DNA of 64,000 bases. It comes from Nocardiopsis sp. CNT312. Lineage in GTDB: Bacteria > Actinomycetota > Actinomycetes > Streptosporangiales > Streptosporangiaceae. Position 1 is the stretch's first letter, and every line of letters begins with the position of its first letter. The notes beneath the pieces were generated by a model. The model ran no database searches. It had not been told where the DNA came from and saw nothing but the letters and a program-made list of their open reading frames with translations. The position numbers were made by a program, and so were the translations under genes. Positions 17,630 to 25,727 of this stretch are shown here, in pieces. The stretch is taken from NCBI RefSeq assembly GCF_000515115.1, contig NZ_AZXF01000018.1, positions 85,807 through 149,806 of the forward strand, written 5' to 3'.

Positions 17630-18970
17630 GTGGCTACTCCTGCCGTCTGGGCATCGATCCAAGACCACGCCCGCCACCGACCGGAAGCCGTGGCGTTACG
17701 GTTCGCCGGTGGAAGCACGACCTACGCGGAACTGGTCGCGGCGGTGCGATCGTCCGTGACCGGCGGCCCTCCCGACGACGTCCGCGTCGTACGCGCCGAC
17801 CGAGACGGGCGGGCCGTGATCGACGTCCTGTCCGCCCAGACGTTCCGACGTCCCGCACTGCTCATCCCCCACGACGCGGGGGCCGAGTACACCTCCCGGA
17901 TCAGCCGGGACCTTCGATCCTTCACCCGTGGCTCCGGGCCGCTGCGGAACGCGCACGGCCTGTGGACCACCACCTCCGGTTCGACGGGCCGTCCCAAGAT
18001 CGTCGCCCACGACCCCGAGGGCATCGACCGCTTCGTCCACTGGGCCCGTACCCGGTTCGCCCTGGGGGCCGACACGGTCTCCCTGAGCCTCTCCCCGATC
18101 AACTTCGACATCGCCACTTTGGACGTGTGGGCGGTCCTGGCCTCCGGAGGGCAGGTCGTCTTCGCCTCGCGGGAGGACCTCACCCACGGCCCGGCCCTGG
18201 CCGCGGCGGCCCGAACGCACCGCATCAGCCTCCTCCAGGCCGTACCGGTCGTCCTCACCCTCCTCGCCCGTGCCCGAGCCCCCATGCCCCGGGTCCGCAC
18301 GGTGGTCTCCACAGGTGACTTCTACCCCCTGGAGACCCTGCCCGACCTGGACTCGGCCTTTCCCCGTGCCGGACTGTGGAGCGTCTACGGCAGCACCGAG
18401 ACCAACGACAGCTTCATCCTGGACCTGCGCCGGGCGACGGCCGGAGAGCTGGGCAACCCCGTCGACGGAGTCCGCTACCGCGTCGACGGAACCGGTGAAC
18501 TGGTCGTGTCCACCCCTTTCCAGGCACTCGGGTACGTCAACGCACCGAACGACGCGTGGCGCGCCGTACAGGGACGGCGCGAGTTCTCCACGGGCGACCT
18601 GGTCGCCACGGACACCGACGGGACGCTGCGCCTCACCGGGCGGAGCGACCGCCAGGTCAAGGTGCGCGGTACGCGTCTGTCCCTCGACGCGGTCGAGGCG
18701 GTGCTGCGCCACCAGAGCGGTGTGGTCGACGCCGTGGTCACCGCACGGGGCAGGGGTTCCGGCGACAGGGAGCTCCTCGCGGCCGTACGCGTCGAACCGG
18801 GAACCGCCGTGACCAACCTCGCCCTGCGCTCGGCCGTCTCCTCAGCCCTGAGCCCCACCGCTGTGCCCAGCCGGACCTTCCTCACCACGGAGCCCTTTCC
18901 GGTGACCGGCACGGGAAAGACCGACCGGAACAGCGCCATCCGACGACTCCTCGAAAGGCAGCCGACATGA
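17630..18970 (+). CDS. stand-alone NRPS adenylation domain
   Basis: This 446-residue amino-acid adenylating enzyme activates its substrate with ATP and loads the carrier protein encoded next. A3 is TTSGSTGRPK (114-123). A4 contains FD at 159-160, and this Asp is the position that normally contacts the alpha-amino group. A5 is YGSTETND (253-260), A7 STGD (320-323), A8 GRSDRQVKVRG (337-347), and A10 PVTGTGKTDR with Lys430. It is shorter than a typical A domain (about 500-550) at its N-terminal part. GTG 17630 is used; GAGGAG lies about 12 bases upstream. From context, glutamine is the predicted substrate (see cupin entry). Its stop overlaps the carrier-protein ATG. Confidence 0.9.
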   Translation: MATPAVWASIQDHARHRPEAVALRFAGGSTTYAELVAAVRSSVTGGPPDDVRVVRADRDGRAVIDVLSAQTFRRPALLIPHDAGAEYTSRISRDLRSFTRGSGPLRNAHGLWTTTSGSTGRPKIVAHDPEGIDRFVHWARTRFALGADTVSLSLSPINFDIATLDVWAVLASGGQVVFASREDLTHGPALAAAARTHRISLLQAVPVVLTLLARARAPMPRVRTVVSTGDFYPLETLPDLDSAFPRAGLWSVYGSTETNDSFILDLRRATAGELGNPVDGVRYRVDGTGELVVSTPFQALGYVNAPNDAWRAVQGRREFSTGDLVATDTDGTLRLTGRSDRQVKVRGTRLSLDAVEAVLRHQSGVVDAVVTARGRGSGDRELLAAVRVEPGTAVTNLALRSAVSSALSPTAVPSRTFLTTEPFPVTGTGKTDRNSAIRRLLERQPT

Positions 18971-19227
18971 CCACCGACCTCCGTGACCGCATCCAGGAAC
19001 GCATCGTGACGGCCCACGCACCGGACCTGGCGGGAGAGCGTATTCCCAGCGACTACGACCTCCTCGCCAACAGTGTCGTCGACAGCCTTTCCCTCCTCGA
19101 ACTCGTGGAGTGGATCCGATCCTCCTTCGACATCCCCGTCACCGAGATCGAGATCTCTCCCGCGGACTTCCGCACCATCGACGCGATCGCGGATTTCATC
19201 ACCTCCCACGCCGGGCAGCAGGCCTGA
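18967..19227 (+). CDS. peptidyl carrier protein
   Basis: This 86-residue free-standing carrier protein has the phosphopantetheine site in VVDSLSLLELVEW with Ser40 of the DSL motif. Its four-helix pattern and acidic character match PCP/ACP folds. ATG 18967 overlaps the stop of the A-domain gene (ATGA), so the two are translationally coupled and likely partners. The amino acid tethered here would be the substrate for the cupin and oxidase encoded next. Confidence 0.92.
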   Translation: MTTDLRDRIQERIVTAHAPDLAGERIPSDYDLLANSVVDSLSLLELVEWIRSSFDIPVTEIEISPADFRTIDAIADFITSHAGQQA

Positions 19228-19263
19228 TCCGCCCGTTCACGAGACCAGGAGAGAGAAGACGAC

Positions 19264-19641
19264 ATGTTCAAGCGTTCCCGTGAGAAGACCGAGAGCGTCG
19301 ACTGGGGAAACGGAACCAGCGACCGACTACTCGTAGAAGGCGACGGCCTGGGGTTCACCGTCGCGCACACCGTGGTGCGCGCGGGGACCGTCTCCAGGCT
19401 CCAGTACGCGAACCACCTGGAGGCGTGCTACTGCATCGCGGGCAGCGGGCTGGTCGAGAGCAGGGACGGCGGTATGCGCATCGACCTCTCCCCCGGCGTC
19501 CTCTACGCCTTGGACCAGCACGACCCCCATCTGCTGATCGCCGGCGAGGACGAGGACCTGGAACTCGTCAGCGTGTTCAACCCCCCGCTCCGGGGCGATG
19601 AGCGGCACAGCCTCGCACCGACCGAGTTCTCCTCCTACTGA
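19264..19641 (+). CDS. ectoine-synthase-like cupin, putative ring-forming cyclase
   Basis: This 125-residue cupin closely follows the ectoine synthase (EctC) pattern: NHLEACYCIAGSG, PGVLYALDQHDPH, then VSVFNPPL. The metal ligands known for EctC (Glu57, Tyr85, His93) are present with identical spacing as Glu53, Tyr81 and His89. EctC closes an amidine ring by dehydration, and it can convert glutamine to 5-amino-3,4-dihydro-2H-pyrrole-2-carboxylate as a side reaction. No ectA/ectB/ectD lies nearby, so this copy is not for ectoine. In this operon I infer it cyclises carrier-bound glutamine (or free glutamine) to the aminopyrroline. A GGAGAGA site precedes the ATG. Confidence 0.88.
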   Translation: MFKRSREKTESVDWGNGTSDRLLVEGDGLGFTVAHTVVRAGTVSRLQYANHLEACYCIAGSGLVESRDGGMRIDLSPGVLYALDQHDPHLLIAGEDEDLELVSVFNPPLRGDERHSLAPTEFSSY

Positions 19642-19656
19642 CCGGAGGTGCACAGC

Positions 19657-20820
19657 ATGGTGAGTACGACAGCGGCACCGCCGCCAAACAAGGACACGGC
19701 GTCCAGCCGAATATGCGAGCGCATCGAAGGGGCCGCACCCGCCATCAACCGGGATCACCTCGAACGGGACCGCGGTGCGGTCTTCTCCCGGGACGCCTGG
19801 AAGCGGGTGGCGGACACGGGCCTATTCGGCTCGTGCCTGCCCGAGGACGTCGGCGGGCACGCCTGTTCCCTGACCGACCTCATGCAGATGGCCGAGACCC
19901 TCGGCTACACCGTCCGCGACTCCGGGCTGAACTTCAGCGCCGCCACCCACCTCGCCAGTACCGGGTTCGCGCTCAGCGGTTTCGCGGGCCCCGAACTCCA
20001 GCGGCGCCACCTTCCGTCCGTGGCCGCCGGGACGTCCATCGGCTGCCACGCCATCACCGAGCCCGAGACCGGATCCGACGTGCTGGCCATGTCCGCCACC
20101 GGCCGCCTCGACGGCGACCACATCGAACTGAACGGCCTGAAGACCTATGTCACCAACGGACCGGTCGCCGACCTGGCGGTCGTCTACGTCCGCACCTCCG
20201 ACACACCCGGACCGCTCGGCCTGAGCGCCGTGCTCGTCCCGAAGGACGCACCCGGTGCGGACTTCGGTCCGCCGCTGGACAAGACCACCCTGCGGACCTC
20301 CCCCTTCGGACGGTTGCGCATGACGGGGTGCCGTGTCCCCAGAGCCAACGTCATCGGCGGTGTGGGGACCGGATTCCTGATACTCGACCGCGTGATGACC
20401 TGGGAGATCCTGATCGCCTTCGTCATCAACGTGGGCGAGATGCGCCACCGTTTGGACCGGGTCGTGGAACGTGTCGGCGCCCGGCGCCAGTTCGGCCGCC
20501 CCCTCTCCGATTTCCAGGAGGTGCGCAACACCGTCGTGGAGATGCACATAGCAACCCAGACCGCTCGCCAGGCCCTCCACTGCGCGGGGGAGGCCGTCTC
20601 CGCCGGGCACAGAGCCACCGCGGAGACGGCGGTGGCGAAGATCCTCACGAGCGAGGCCAACATCCGTACCGCCCAGGCCGCGGTCGAACTGTTCGGCGGC
20701 GAGGGCGTACTCACCGACACCGGGATGGAGATCGGGGTGCGCGACGCGCTCAGCGGCCCCATCTATTCCGGATCCAACGCCGTGCAGCGGCAGAAGATCG
20801 CCAAGGCCCTGGGCCTGTGA
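19657..20820 (+). CDS. acyl-CoA-dehydrogenase-like oxidase (acyl-carrier-protein type)
   Basis: This 387-residue flavoenzyme has the acyl-CoA dehydrogenase fold, with FAD/substrate motifs CHAITEPETGSD and ELNGLKTYVTNGPVAD. In NRPS pathways, relatives (PltE/RedW type) oxidise prolyl-S-PCP to pyrrolyl-S-PCP. Here the expected step is oxidation of the cyclic aminopyrroline on the carrier protein to 2-aminopyrrole-5-carboxyl. The C-terminal motif reads IYSGSNAVQRQ, where medium-chain dehydrogenases have YEGT, so the catalytic Glu is Ser here; the base may sit elsewhere, as in isovaleryl/carrier-type enzymes. I prefer ATG 19657 over GTG 19648 because GGAGG lies 8 bases before it. Confidence 0.85.
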   Translation: MVSTTAAPPPNKDTASSRICERIEGAAPAINRDHLERDRGAVFSRDAWKRVADTGLFGSCLPEDVGGHACSLTDLMQMAETLGYTVRDSGLNFSAATHLASTGFALSGFAGPELQRRHLPSVAAGTSIGCHAITEPETGSDVLAMSATGRLDGDHIELNGLKTYVTNGPVADLAVVYVRTSDTPGPLGLSAVLVPKDAPGADFGPPLDKTTLRTSPFGRLRMTGCRVPRANVIGGVGTGFLILDRVMTWEILIAFVINVGEMRHRLDRVVERVGARRQFGRPLSDFQEVRNTVVEMHIATQTARQALHCAGEAVSAGHRATAETAVAKILTSEANIRTAQAAVELFGGEGVLTDTGMEIGVRDALSGPIYSGSNAVQRQKIAKALGL

Positions 20821-20833
20821 CCGGAGGACCACC

Positions 20834-21514
20834 ATGACCGAGACCCACACACTGACGGATCCGACCTACTTCCTCGACCACCGGAGTGTCGAGGTGCGCG
20901 AGTTCGTCGACCGGGTCCTGCCCGACCAGGACGCTCCACCCCGCGAGATGGCCGTCCGCCTGCACGACGCCGTACGCGACGGCATCCGGTACGAGGTCTA
21001 CGACGCCGACCTCAGCCGGGAGGGCGTCCGCGCCTCCAGCGTGCTCAGACGCGGCCAGGGGTTCTGTGTCCACAAGTCCATCGTCTACGCGGCCGCCGCC
21101 CGCGCGGTGGGCCTCCCCACGCGCCTGGTCTACGGGGACGTGCGCAACCACCTGGCGTCCGAACGCCTTCTCGACCTCATGGGGGACGACCTCTTCACCT
21201 TCCACGCCCTGGTGTCGGTACGGATCGACGGCACCTGGATCCGCGCGACCCCCGTCTTCAACACCCTGCTGTGCCGCCTCTACGGCATCCGGCCGCTGGA
21301 GTTCGACGGCCGCAACGACAGCTACTACCACCCCTTCGACACCCGGGGCCGACGCCACATGGAGTTCGTCCGGTGGCGCGGAGAGTACGACGACTTCCCC
21401 TACGACACCGTGGTCGGCGGTATCGCCGCCAACCATCCCAAACTCGTCGGCCCGGAACTGGTGACCGTCCAAGGGTCGCTGGCCGATGATGCCCGCCGTG
21501 AGCGTGGAGAGTGA
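20834..21514 (+). CDS. transglutaminase-like cysteine enzyme
   Basis: This 226-residue protein has the transglutaminase core (COG1305 type). The Cys is in GQGFCVHKS (Cys78), and the His is in FTFHALVSV (His124). At the third triad position the protein has RATPVFN rather than the usual D-P-T, a variant also seen in bacterial hydrolase-like members. In NRPS clusters such proteins form or break amide/thioester bonds. Here it is a candidate to release the aminopyrrole acid from the carrier protein, since no thioesterase is encoded. GGAGG lies upstream of ATG 20834. Role is inferred from context. Confidence 0.8.
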   Translation: MTETHTLTDPTYFLDHRSVEVREFVDRVLPDQDAPPREMAVRLHDAVRDGIRYEVYDADLSREGVRASSVLRRGQGFCVHKSIVYAAAARAVGLPTRLVYGDVRNHLASERLLDLMGDDLFTFHALVSVRIDGTWIRATPVFNTLLCRLYGIRPLEFDGRNDSYYHPFDTRGRRHMEFVRWRGEYDDFPYDTVVGGIAANHPKLVGPELVTVQGSLADDARRERGE

Positions 21515-21525
21515 GAGGAGTGGAC

Positions 21526-22482
21526 ATGATCGGAACCGAACGGTCGACCGTCACCATTTCTGACGAGGTCCGCGCGGCCGTCGAGAACGGGGGACCGGTC
21601 GTCGCCATGGAGACCTCCGTGGTCGCGGGCGGATCCTACCCGAACAACCTGGAGACCGCCTTGGCGGTGGACCAGTGCGCACGCGAGGAGGGGGCCGTCC
21701 CCGCCCGTGTCGCGGTGATCGACGGCGTCCTGCGCGTGGGGGTCGCGGACGCGGAGCTGGAACGCCTCGCCAAAGCGGCGGGCAGCGGGAAGATCAGCAC
21801 CCGCGACCTGGCGGTCGCCCTGCACGGCGGCCGTACCGGCGGTACCACGGTCTCCTCCAGCCTCATCGGCACGGTCGCCGCGGGGATCAGGGTGTTCGCG
21901 GTCGCGGGGATCGGAGGTGTGCACCGGGGCGCCGAGGTCTCCTTCGACGTCTCCGCCGACCTGACCGAGTTCACACGCTCGCCGGTGGCAGTCGTCTGCG
22001 CCGGGGCGAAGTCCCTGCTCGACCCCGCCCTGACGCTGGAGTACCTGGAGACCGTGGGGGTGCCCGTCATCGGATACCGTTCCGACGACTTCCCCGGCTA
22101 CTACACGCGCAGTACGGGACAGCCCGTCCCCCACCGGATCGACGACCTGGGGGACCTGGCCGCGGTCGCGCACCGGCACTGGGAGACGGTCTCCGGCTCC
22201 TCCGTCCTGGTCACCCACCCCATCGAGGAGGAGTGGAGCATCGACGCCGAGCTGCTCAACACGATGGTGGAGCAAGCCTTGGACGAGGCCCGGGCGACCG
22301 GTGCGAGGGGGCCGGCGCTCACCCCGTTCGTCCTGTCGGCCCTCACCGAAGCGACGGACGGACGCAGTTCCCGGGTCAACCGCGCGGTCCTGGAGTCCAC
22401 GACCCGCCTGGCCGCCCGGTTCGCGGTGGCGGAGGCCGCCTCCCGTTCCGCCGTGCCCGTGGGGCCGGTGGTGCGGTCATGA
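21526..22482 (+). CDS. PsuG-like C-glycosynthase (pseudouridine-5'-phosphate glycosidase family)
   Basis: This 318-residue enzyme belongs to the PsuG/IndA family, which reversibly joins ribose 5-phosphate to a base through a C-C bond. Key PsuG residues are conserved: Glu29 in AMETS, Lys89 in GKIS, Asp145 in SADL, and the Schiff-base Lys162 in CAGAKSLLD (E. coli Glu31, Lys93, Asp149, Lys166). The family signature GIGGVHRGAE is intact. Close relatives run C-nucleoside pathways (showdomycin SdmA, minimycin, alnumycin). I start at ATG 21526, which has GAGAGGAG just upstream, rather than GTG 21511. It overlaps the phosphatase gene by ATGA, as expected for consecutive C-ribosylation and dephosphorylation. 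Confidence 0.93.
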   Translation: MIGTERSTVTISDEVRAAVENGGPVVAMETSVVAGGSYPNNLETALAVDQCAREEGAVPARVAVIDGVLRVGVADAELERLAKAAGSGKISTRDLAVALHGGRTGGTTVSSSLIGTVAAGIRVFAVAGIGGVHRGAEVSFDVSADLTEFTRSPVAVVCAGAKSLLDPALTLEYLETVGVPVIGYRSDDFPGYYTRSTGQPVPHRIDDLGDLAAVAHRHWETVSGSSVLVTHPIEEEWSIDAELLNTMVEQALDEARATGARGPALTPFVLSALTEATDGRSSRVNRAVLESTTRLAARFAVAEAASRSAVPVGPVVRS

Positions 22483-23168
22483 GCCGCGTACGCGGTGTTC
22501 TCCTGGACCTGGACGGCACGCTGGTGGACTCGCCCTCGGTGATCCTGGCCGCCTTCCACGACGCCTGCGCTCCTCACGGCGCGGTGCCGCTGCCGACCGA
22601 GGCCCGCGGCCTCATCGGCAAACCGCTCGACACGATCCTTCCCCGCCTCATCCCGCAGGGGGACGAGGCGGTGTGGGCGGAGGCCAAGGCGCTCTTCCGT
22701 GCGTCCTTCGCCCGCCGCAGCCGGGCCGCCGCGTCGTCGCTGGTGTTCCCGGGTATCCGGGACCTGCTGACGGACCTGGCCGCGGAGGGGGTCAGGATCG
22801 CGGTGGTCACCAGCAAGATCACCCGGAGCGCCCACGAACTGCTCGAGGCCACGGGGCTGGACCGCCATCCGGACTTGGTGGTCGGGCACGACCTGGCTCC
22901 CCGCGGCAAGCCGGCCCCGGACCCCGCACTGCTCGCCGCGAAGTCCCTCGGGCTGGCACCCGGGGAGTGCCTGGTCGTGGGCGACTCCCCCGACGACGTC
23001 GCCATGGCGGTCGGTGCCGGGATGGCGGTGGTCGGGGTCGGCTGGGGTGTGGCCGACGCCGACACGCTGCTCTCGGCGGGCGCCGGGTTCGTCGCGGCCA
23101 CCGTCACCGAACTCGCCGGGCATCTGCACGGTCCGTCCATGGAAACCGCCAGGAAAGTGACTCAATGA
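22479..23168 (+). CDS. HAD-family phosphatase, predicted C-nucleotide 5'-phosphatase
   Basis: This 229-residue HAD hydrolase (phosphoglycolate-phosphatase-like) has motif I DLDGTL (Asp10, Asp12), a helical cap, motif II VVTS, the motif III Lys in RGKPAPD and motif IV GDSPDD. It is coupled on both sides by 4-base overlaps, to the C-glycosynthase and the exporter. HAD partners of PsuG homologues in C-nucleoside clusters remove the 5'-phosphate from the coupled product, and that is the likely role here. Confidence 0.9.
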   Translation: MSRVRGVLLDLDGTLVDSPSVILAAFHDACAPHGAVPLPTEARGLIGKPLDTILPRLIPQGDEAVWAEAKALFRASFARRSRAAASSLVFPGIRDLLTDLAAEGVRIAVVTSKITRSAHELLEATGLDRHPDLVVGHDLAPRGKPAPDPALLAAKSLGLAPGECLVVGDSPDDVAMAVGAGMAVVGVGWGVADADTLLSAGAGFVAATVTELAGHLHGPSMETARKVTQ

Positions 23169-24562
23169 ACACGGTTCTCAGGTCCACGGGAACTCCCCAG
23201 GCGATCGGCGCACTCGCTGTCCTCTGCCTGGCGCAGTTCCTCATCGCACTGGACTACTCGATCATCTACGTCGCCATGCCCAGCGTCGGGGCCGACCTGG
23301 GCCTCTCGTCCTCCGTACTCCAATGGATCGTCAGCGCCTACGCCCTCCTGTTCGCCGGCCTCCTGCTGGTGGGGGGACGCGTCTGCGACCGGGTCGGCGC
23401 GAAGCGGGTCTTCCTCGTCTCAGTCGTCGTCTTCGGTGCGGCCAGCGCCCTGGGCGGATTCGCCCAAGAAGGTGTCGCCCTTCTGATCAGCCGGGGTGTG
23501 CAGGGCCTGTCGGCCGCCTTCCTGCAACCGGCGACCATCGGCCTCATCAGTGCGACCTTCGCGGCCGGTCCGGCCCGGTCCAGGGCCTTGGCCGCCTGGG
23601 GTGCGATCGGTGCCTCCGGTCTCGCCGTCGGCGCCGTCCTGGGCGGAGTCCTGACCGAGATCTCATGGCGCTGGACGTTCCTCATCAACGTCCCCCTGAC
23701 CCTGCTGGCCGCCGCGGGCGGTCTGCTGTGGCTCGTCGCGGCCTCCCGGGGGGAGAGGAGCGGACGTGTCCCCCTGCCCGCCGCGACGGTGGGGACCGGC
23801 GCGCTCCTGGCCCTGGTCGTCAGCCTGACACTGGTGGCGGATCCGGAGGCCTCGGGCGTGTACGCCGGGGTCGCGTGTCTGGTAGCGGTGGTCCTGGGCG
23901 CGGCCTTCCTCGCCAACGAGATGAAGTCCGACAACGTGATGGTCGACCGGTCACTGCGCCGCACCCGTTCCCTCGGAGCGGGCGTGGTGGCCACCTATCT
24001 GTACATGGCCAGCGTGGGGTCGGAGTTCTACCTGGTCACGCTCCTCCTCCAGGAGTTGGAGGGCTTCACGCCGCTCCAGGCGGGACTGGGCTTCCTACCG
24101 CTGGCCGTGATGGTGACCCTCGGGAACATGGCCGCGGGCCGCGCGGTTGAACGCGTCGGCGCGGGGACGACCATGACGGCGGGCTTTTTGATCAGCCTCG
24201 TCGGCCTGGTGCTGCTCGCCGCCATGCTGGGATCGGGAGCCTACACCACGCACCTGCTGCCCGGCCTGCTGCTGAGCGGGTTCGGCCACGGGGTCATCTA
24301 CACCTCCATGTTCGTCATCGGAACCAGGGACGTTCCCGAAAGGCACCAGGGCACCGCCGGAGCGCTCATGACCACCTCCCAGTACCTGTCGGCGGCGGTC
24401 ACGGTGGCCCTGCTGACCATCATCCTGGGCACTGATCCGGCAGGGACGGAGTTCCGGTGGGCGTTCGGCCTCACGGCCGCCTTCGCCGCCGCGGGCATGT
24501 TCATCTCCCCGCTGGTCCTGCGCCGCCGGGAAGGGCAGCGAGTCATGGAGGCCCACCGGTGA
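23165..24562 (+). CDS. MFS drug exporter (DHA2, 14-helix type)
   Basis: This 465-residue major facilitator has 14 predicted helices, the hallmark of the EmrB/QacA group. LDYSIIYVAMPSV in helix 1 matches the DHA2 motif D1 region, and GGRVCDRVGAKRVF is motif A. Between helices there is the motif-C-like GASGLAVGAVLGG. It is coupled to the phosphatase gene by a 4-base overlap and to the next gene likewise. It probably exports the finished nucleoside and so provides self-protection. Confidence 0.9.
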   Translation: MNTVLRSTGTPQAIGALAVLCLAQFLIALDYSIIYVAMPSVGADLGLSSSVLQWIVSAYALLFAGLLLVGGRVCDRVGAKRVFLVSVVVFGAASALGGFAQEGVALLISRGVQGLSAAFLQPATIGLISATFAAGPARSRALAAWGAIGASGLAVGAVLGGVLTEISWRWTFLINVPLTLLAAAGGLLWLVAASRGERSGRVPLPAATVGTGALLALVVSLTLVADPEASGVYAGVACLVAVVLGAAFLANEMKSDNVMVDRSLRRTRSLGAGVVATYLYMASVGSEFYLVTLLLQELEGFTPLQAGLGFLPLAVMVTLGNMAAGRAVERVGAGTTMTAGFLISLVGLVLLAAMLGSGAYTTHLLPGLLLSGFGHGVIYTSMFVIGTRDVPERHQGTAGALMTTSQYLSAAVTVALLTIILGTDPAGTEFRWAFGLTAAFAAAGMFISPLVLRRREGQRVMEAHR

Positions 24563-25284
24563 GGACGAGACTCGGCATACTCGTCATCCACAACGATCCC
24601 GTCCCCGAAGCGGAGATCTGGCGTTCGGCCGGACCCGACACGAGTGTGCACACAGCGCGGTTCTGGACACCGCGTCCCTTCGGAACCGAATTCACCGGCC
24701 TGGACCTGGCGGAGCTCCTCTCCGGGACCGGGCTGGACACCGCCGTACGCCAGTTGGGCGACCTGGGCGTGCACGCACTGGGTTACTGCTTCACCAGCAG
24801 CAGCGTGTTCGGGGGAACGGCGTTCGACACCGCCTTCAGCGCACACGTCGAAGAGCTGTCCGGCGGGGTCCCCACGGTCACGGCGGGCCAGGCCATCCGG
24901 GAGGAGCTGGCCGGAGCCGGTGGCGGCGGGATCGCCGTGGTGGCACCGCCGTGGTTCAGCGACGGCACGTTGGAGGCCATCAGCGCCTACGTCCCGGTGC
25001 CGGTGCGACAGGTCATCCGCTTCGAGCTGCCGCCGGAGTGGGACGGTATCGCGCGCCCCGACCTCTTCGACCGGGGCGCGCGCTTCGCCGTGGACCAGGC
25101 CGAGCTCGAACTCCAGGTTCTACGGCGGCTGGGGCCGGGCATCGGGACCGTGCTCGTCCCCGGCGGCGGCTTCGCCAGCCTCACCGCGGCGGAGCGGCTG
25201 CGCAGATCGCGGGGGCTGAGGGTCGTCTCCTCCAACTCCGCCCTCCTGCGGGCCTTGGAGAGACGGGCGGCCCCGATGCCGTGA
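24559..25284 (+). CDS. maleate-isomerase/arylmalonate-decarboxylase-family protein with one active-site Cys
   Basis: This 241-residue protein fits the Asp/Glu racemase superfamily branch with maleate cis-trans isomerase and arylmalonate decarboxylase. The first active-site strand has ALGYCFTSSSVFGG, with Cys in the usual CTSGSFVGG place. In the second half the expected SCTN is replaced by PGGG (VLVPGGGFASL), so the second catalytic Cys is missing. A one-Cys member cannot run the two-base racemase mechanism but could still do covalent chemistry on a maleate-like ligand. In a putative maleimide-nucleoside cluster this may handle the maleimide/maleamate moiety or quench it. GTG 24559 overlaps the exporter stop. 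It ends the operon. Confidence 0.78.
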   Translation: MRTRLGILVIHNDPVPEAEIWRSAGPDTSVHTARFWTPRPFGTEFTGLDLAELLSGTGLDTAVRQLGDLGVHALGYCFTSSSVFGGTAFDTAFSAHVEELSGGVPTVTAGQAIREELAGAGGGGIAVVAPPWFSDGTLEAISAYVPVPVRQVIRFELPPEWDGIARPDLFDRGARFAVDQAELELQVLRRLGPGIGTVLVPGGGFASLTAAERLRRSRGLRVVSSNSALLRALERRAAPMP

Positions 25285-25317
25285 GACGGCCCGACCGCCG
25301 GGGCCACGCCGGACAAG

Positions 25318-25355
25318 GGCGTAGCGGAGACGGCCCCTCCCGACTCCGCTACGCC
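25318..25355 (+). terminator. 12-bp hairpin ending the biosynthetic operon
   Basis: GGCGTAGCGGAG (25318-25329) and CTCCGCTACGCC (25344-25355) form a perfect 12-bp stem with a 14-base loop, 33 bases after the last gene of the operon. There is no T-tract. Confidence 0.65.
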
Positions 25356-25727
25356 ACGGCGGTGCCGATCAGGTGCGGTCCTCGCACCCAAGGGCTGTCT
25401 CTTGGACGCGGTACCGCACACCAGGGGCGGCGGGGGCACCCACGGGGTTCTGGAGGCCTACCGCGCCGCCAGGCGTCCTGTACGGGCGCTGGCAGGCGGG
25501 GAGGCGAGCGGGACACGGCCCAGTCACACCCGGTCTCCGCCGGGCCCCCGACCCGTCAGCCGGGGCCTCCCCCCTTCTCGGCTCGCGGACACCGATCCCT
25601 CACCTCCTTCCTTGGTCCACGGGGCCTGGGAGCGCGCCTCCCGCCCTGGCCGCAGCCATGGATTCTTTGCCCACGGCCCCCCTATGGGAACCGGTCAGAA
25701 CGGGAATCACGGTTCGAGGGAGGTCCC
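25356..25727. other. intergenic region before the HAD gene
   Basis: No gene is supported in these 370 bases. The open frame covering them is only an upstream extension of the HAD gene, with poor codon pattern. Confidence 0.5.

Noticed and set aside
19264..19641. Ectoine biosynthesis
   Set aside because: Only an ectC-like gene is present; ectA, ectB and ectD are absent and the context is NRPS/C-nucleoside.
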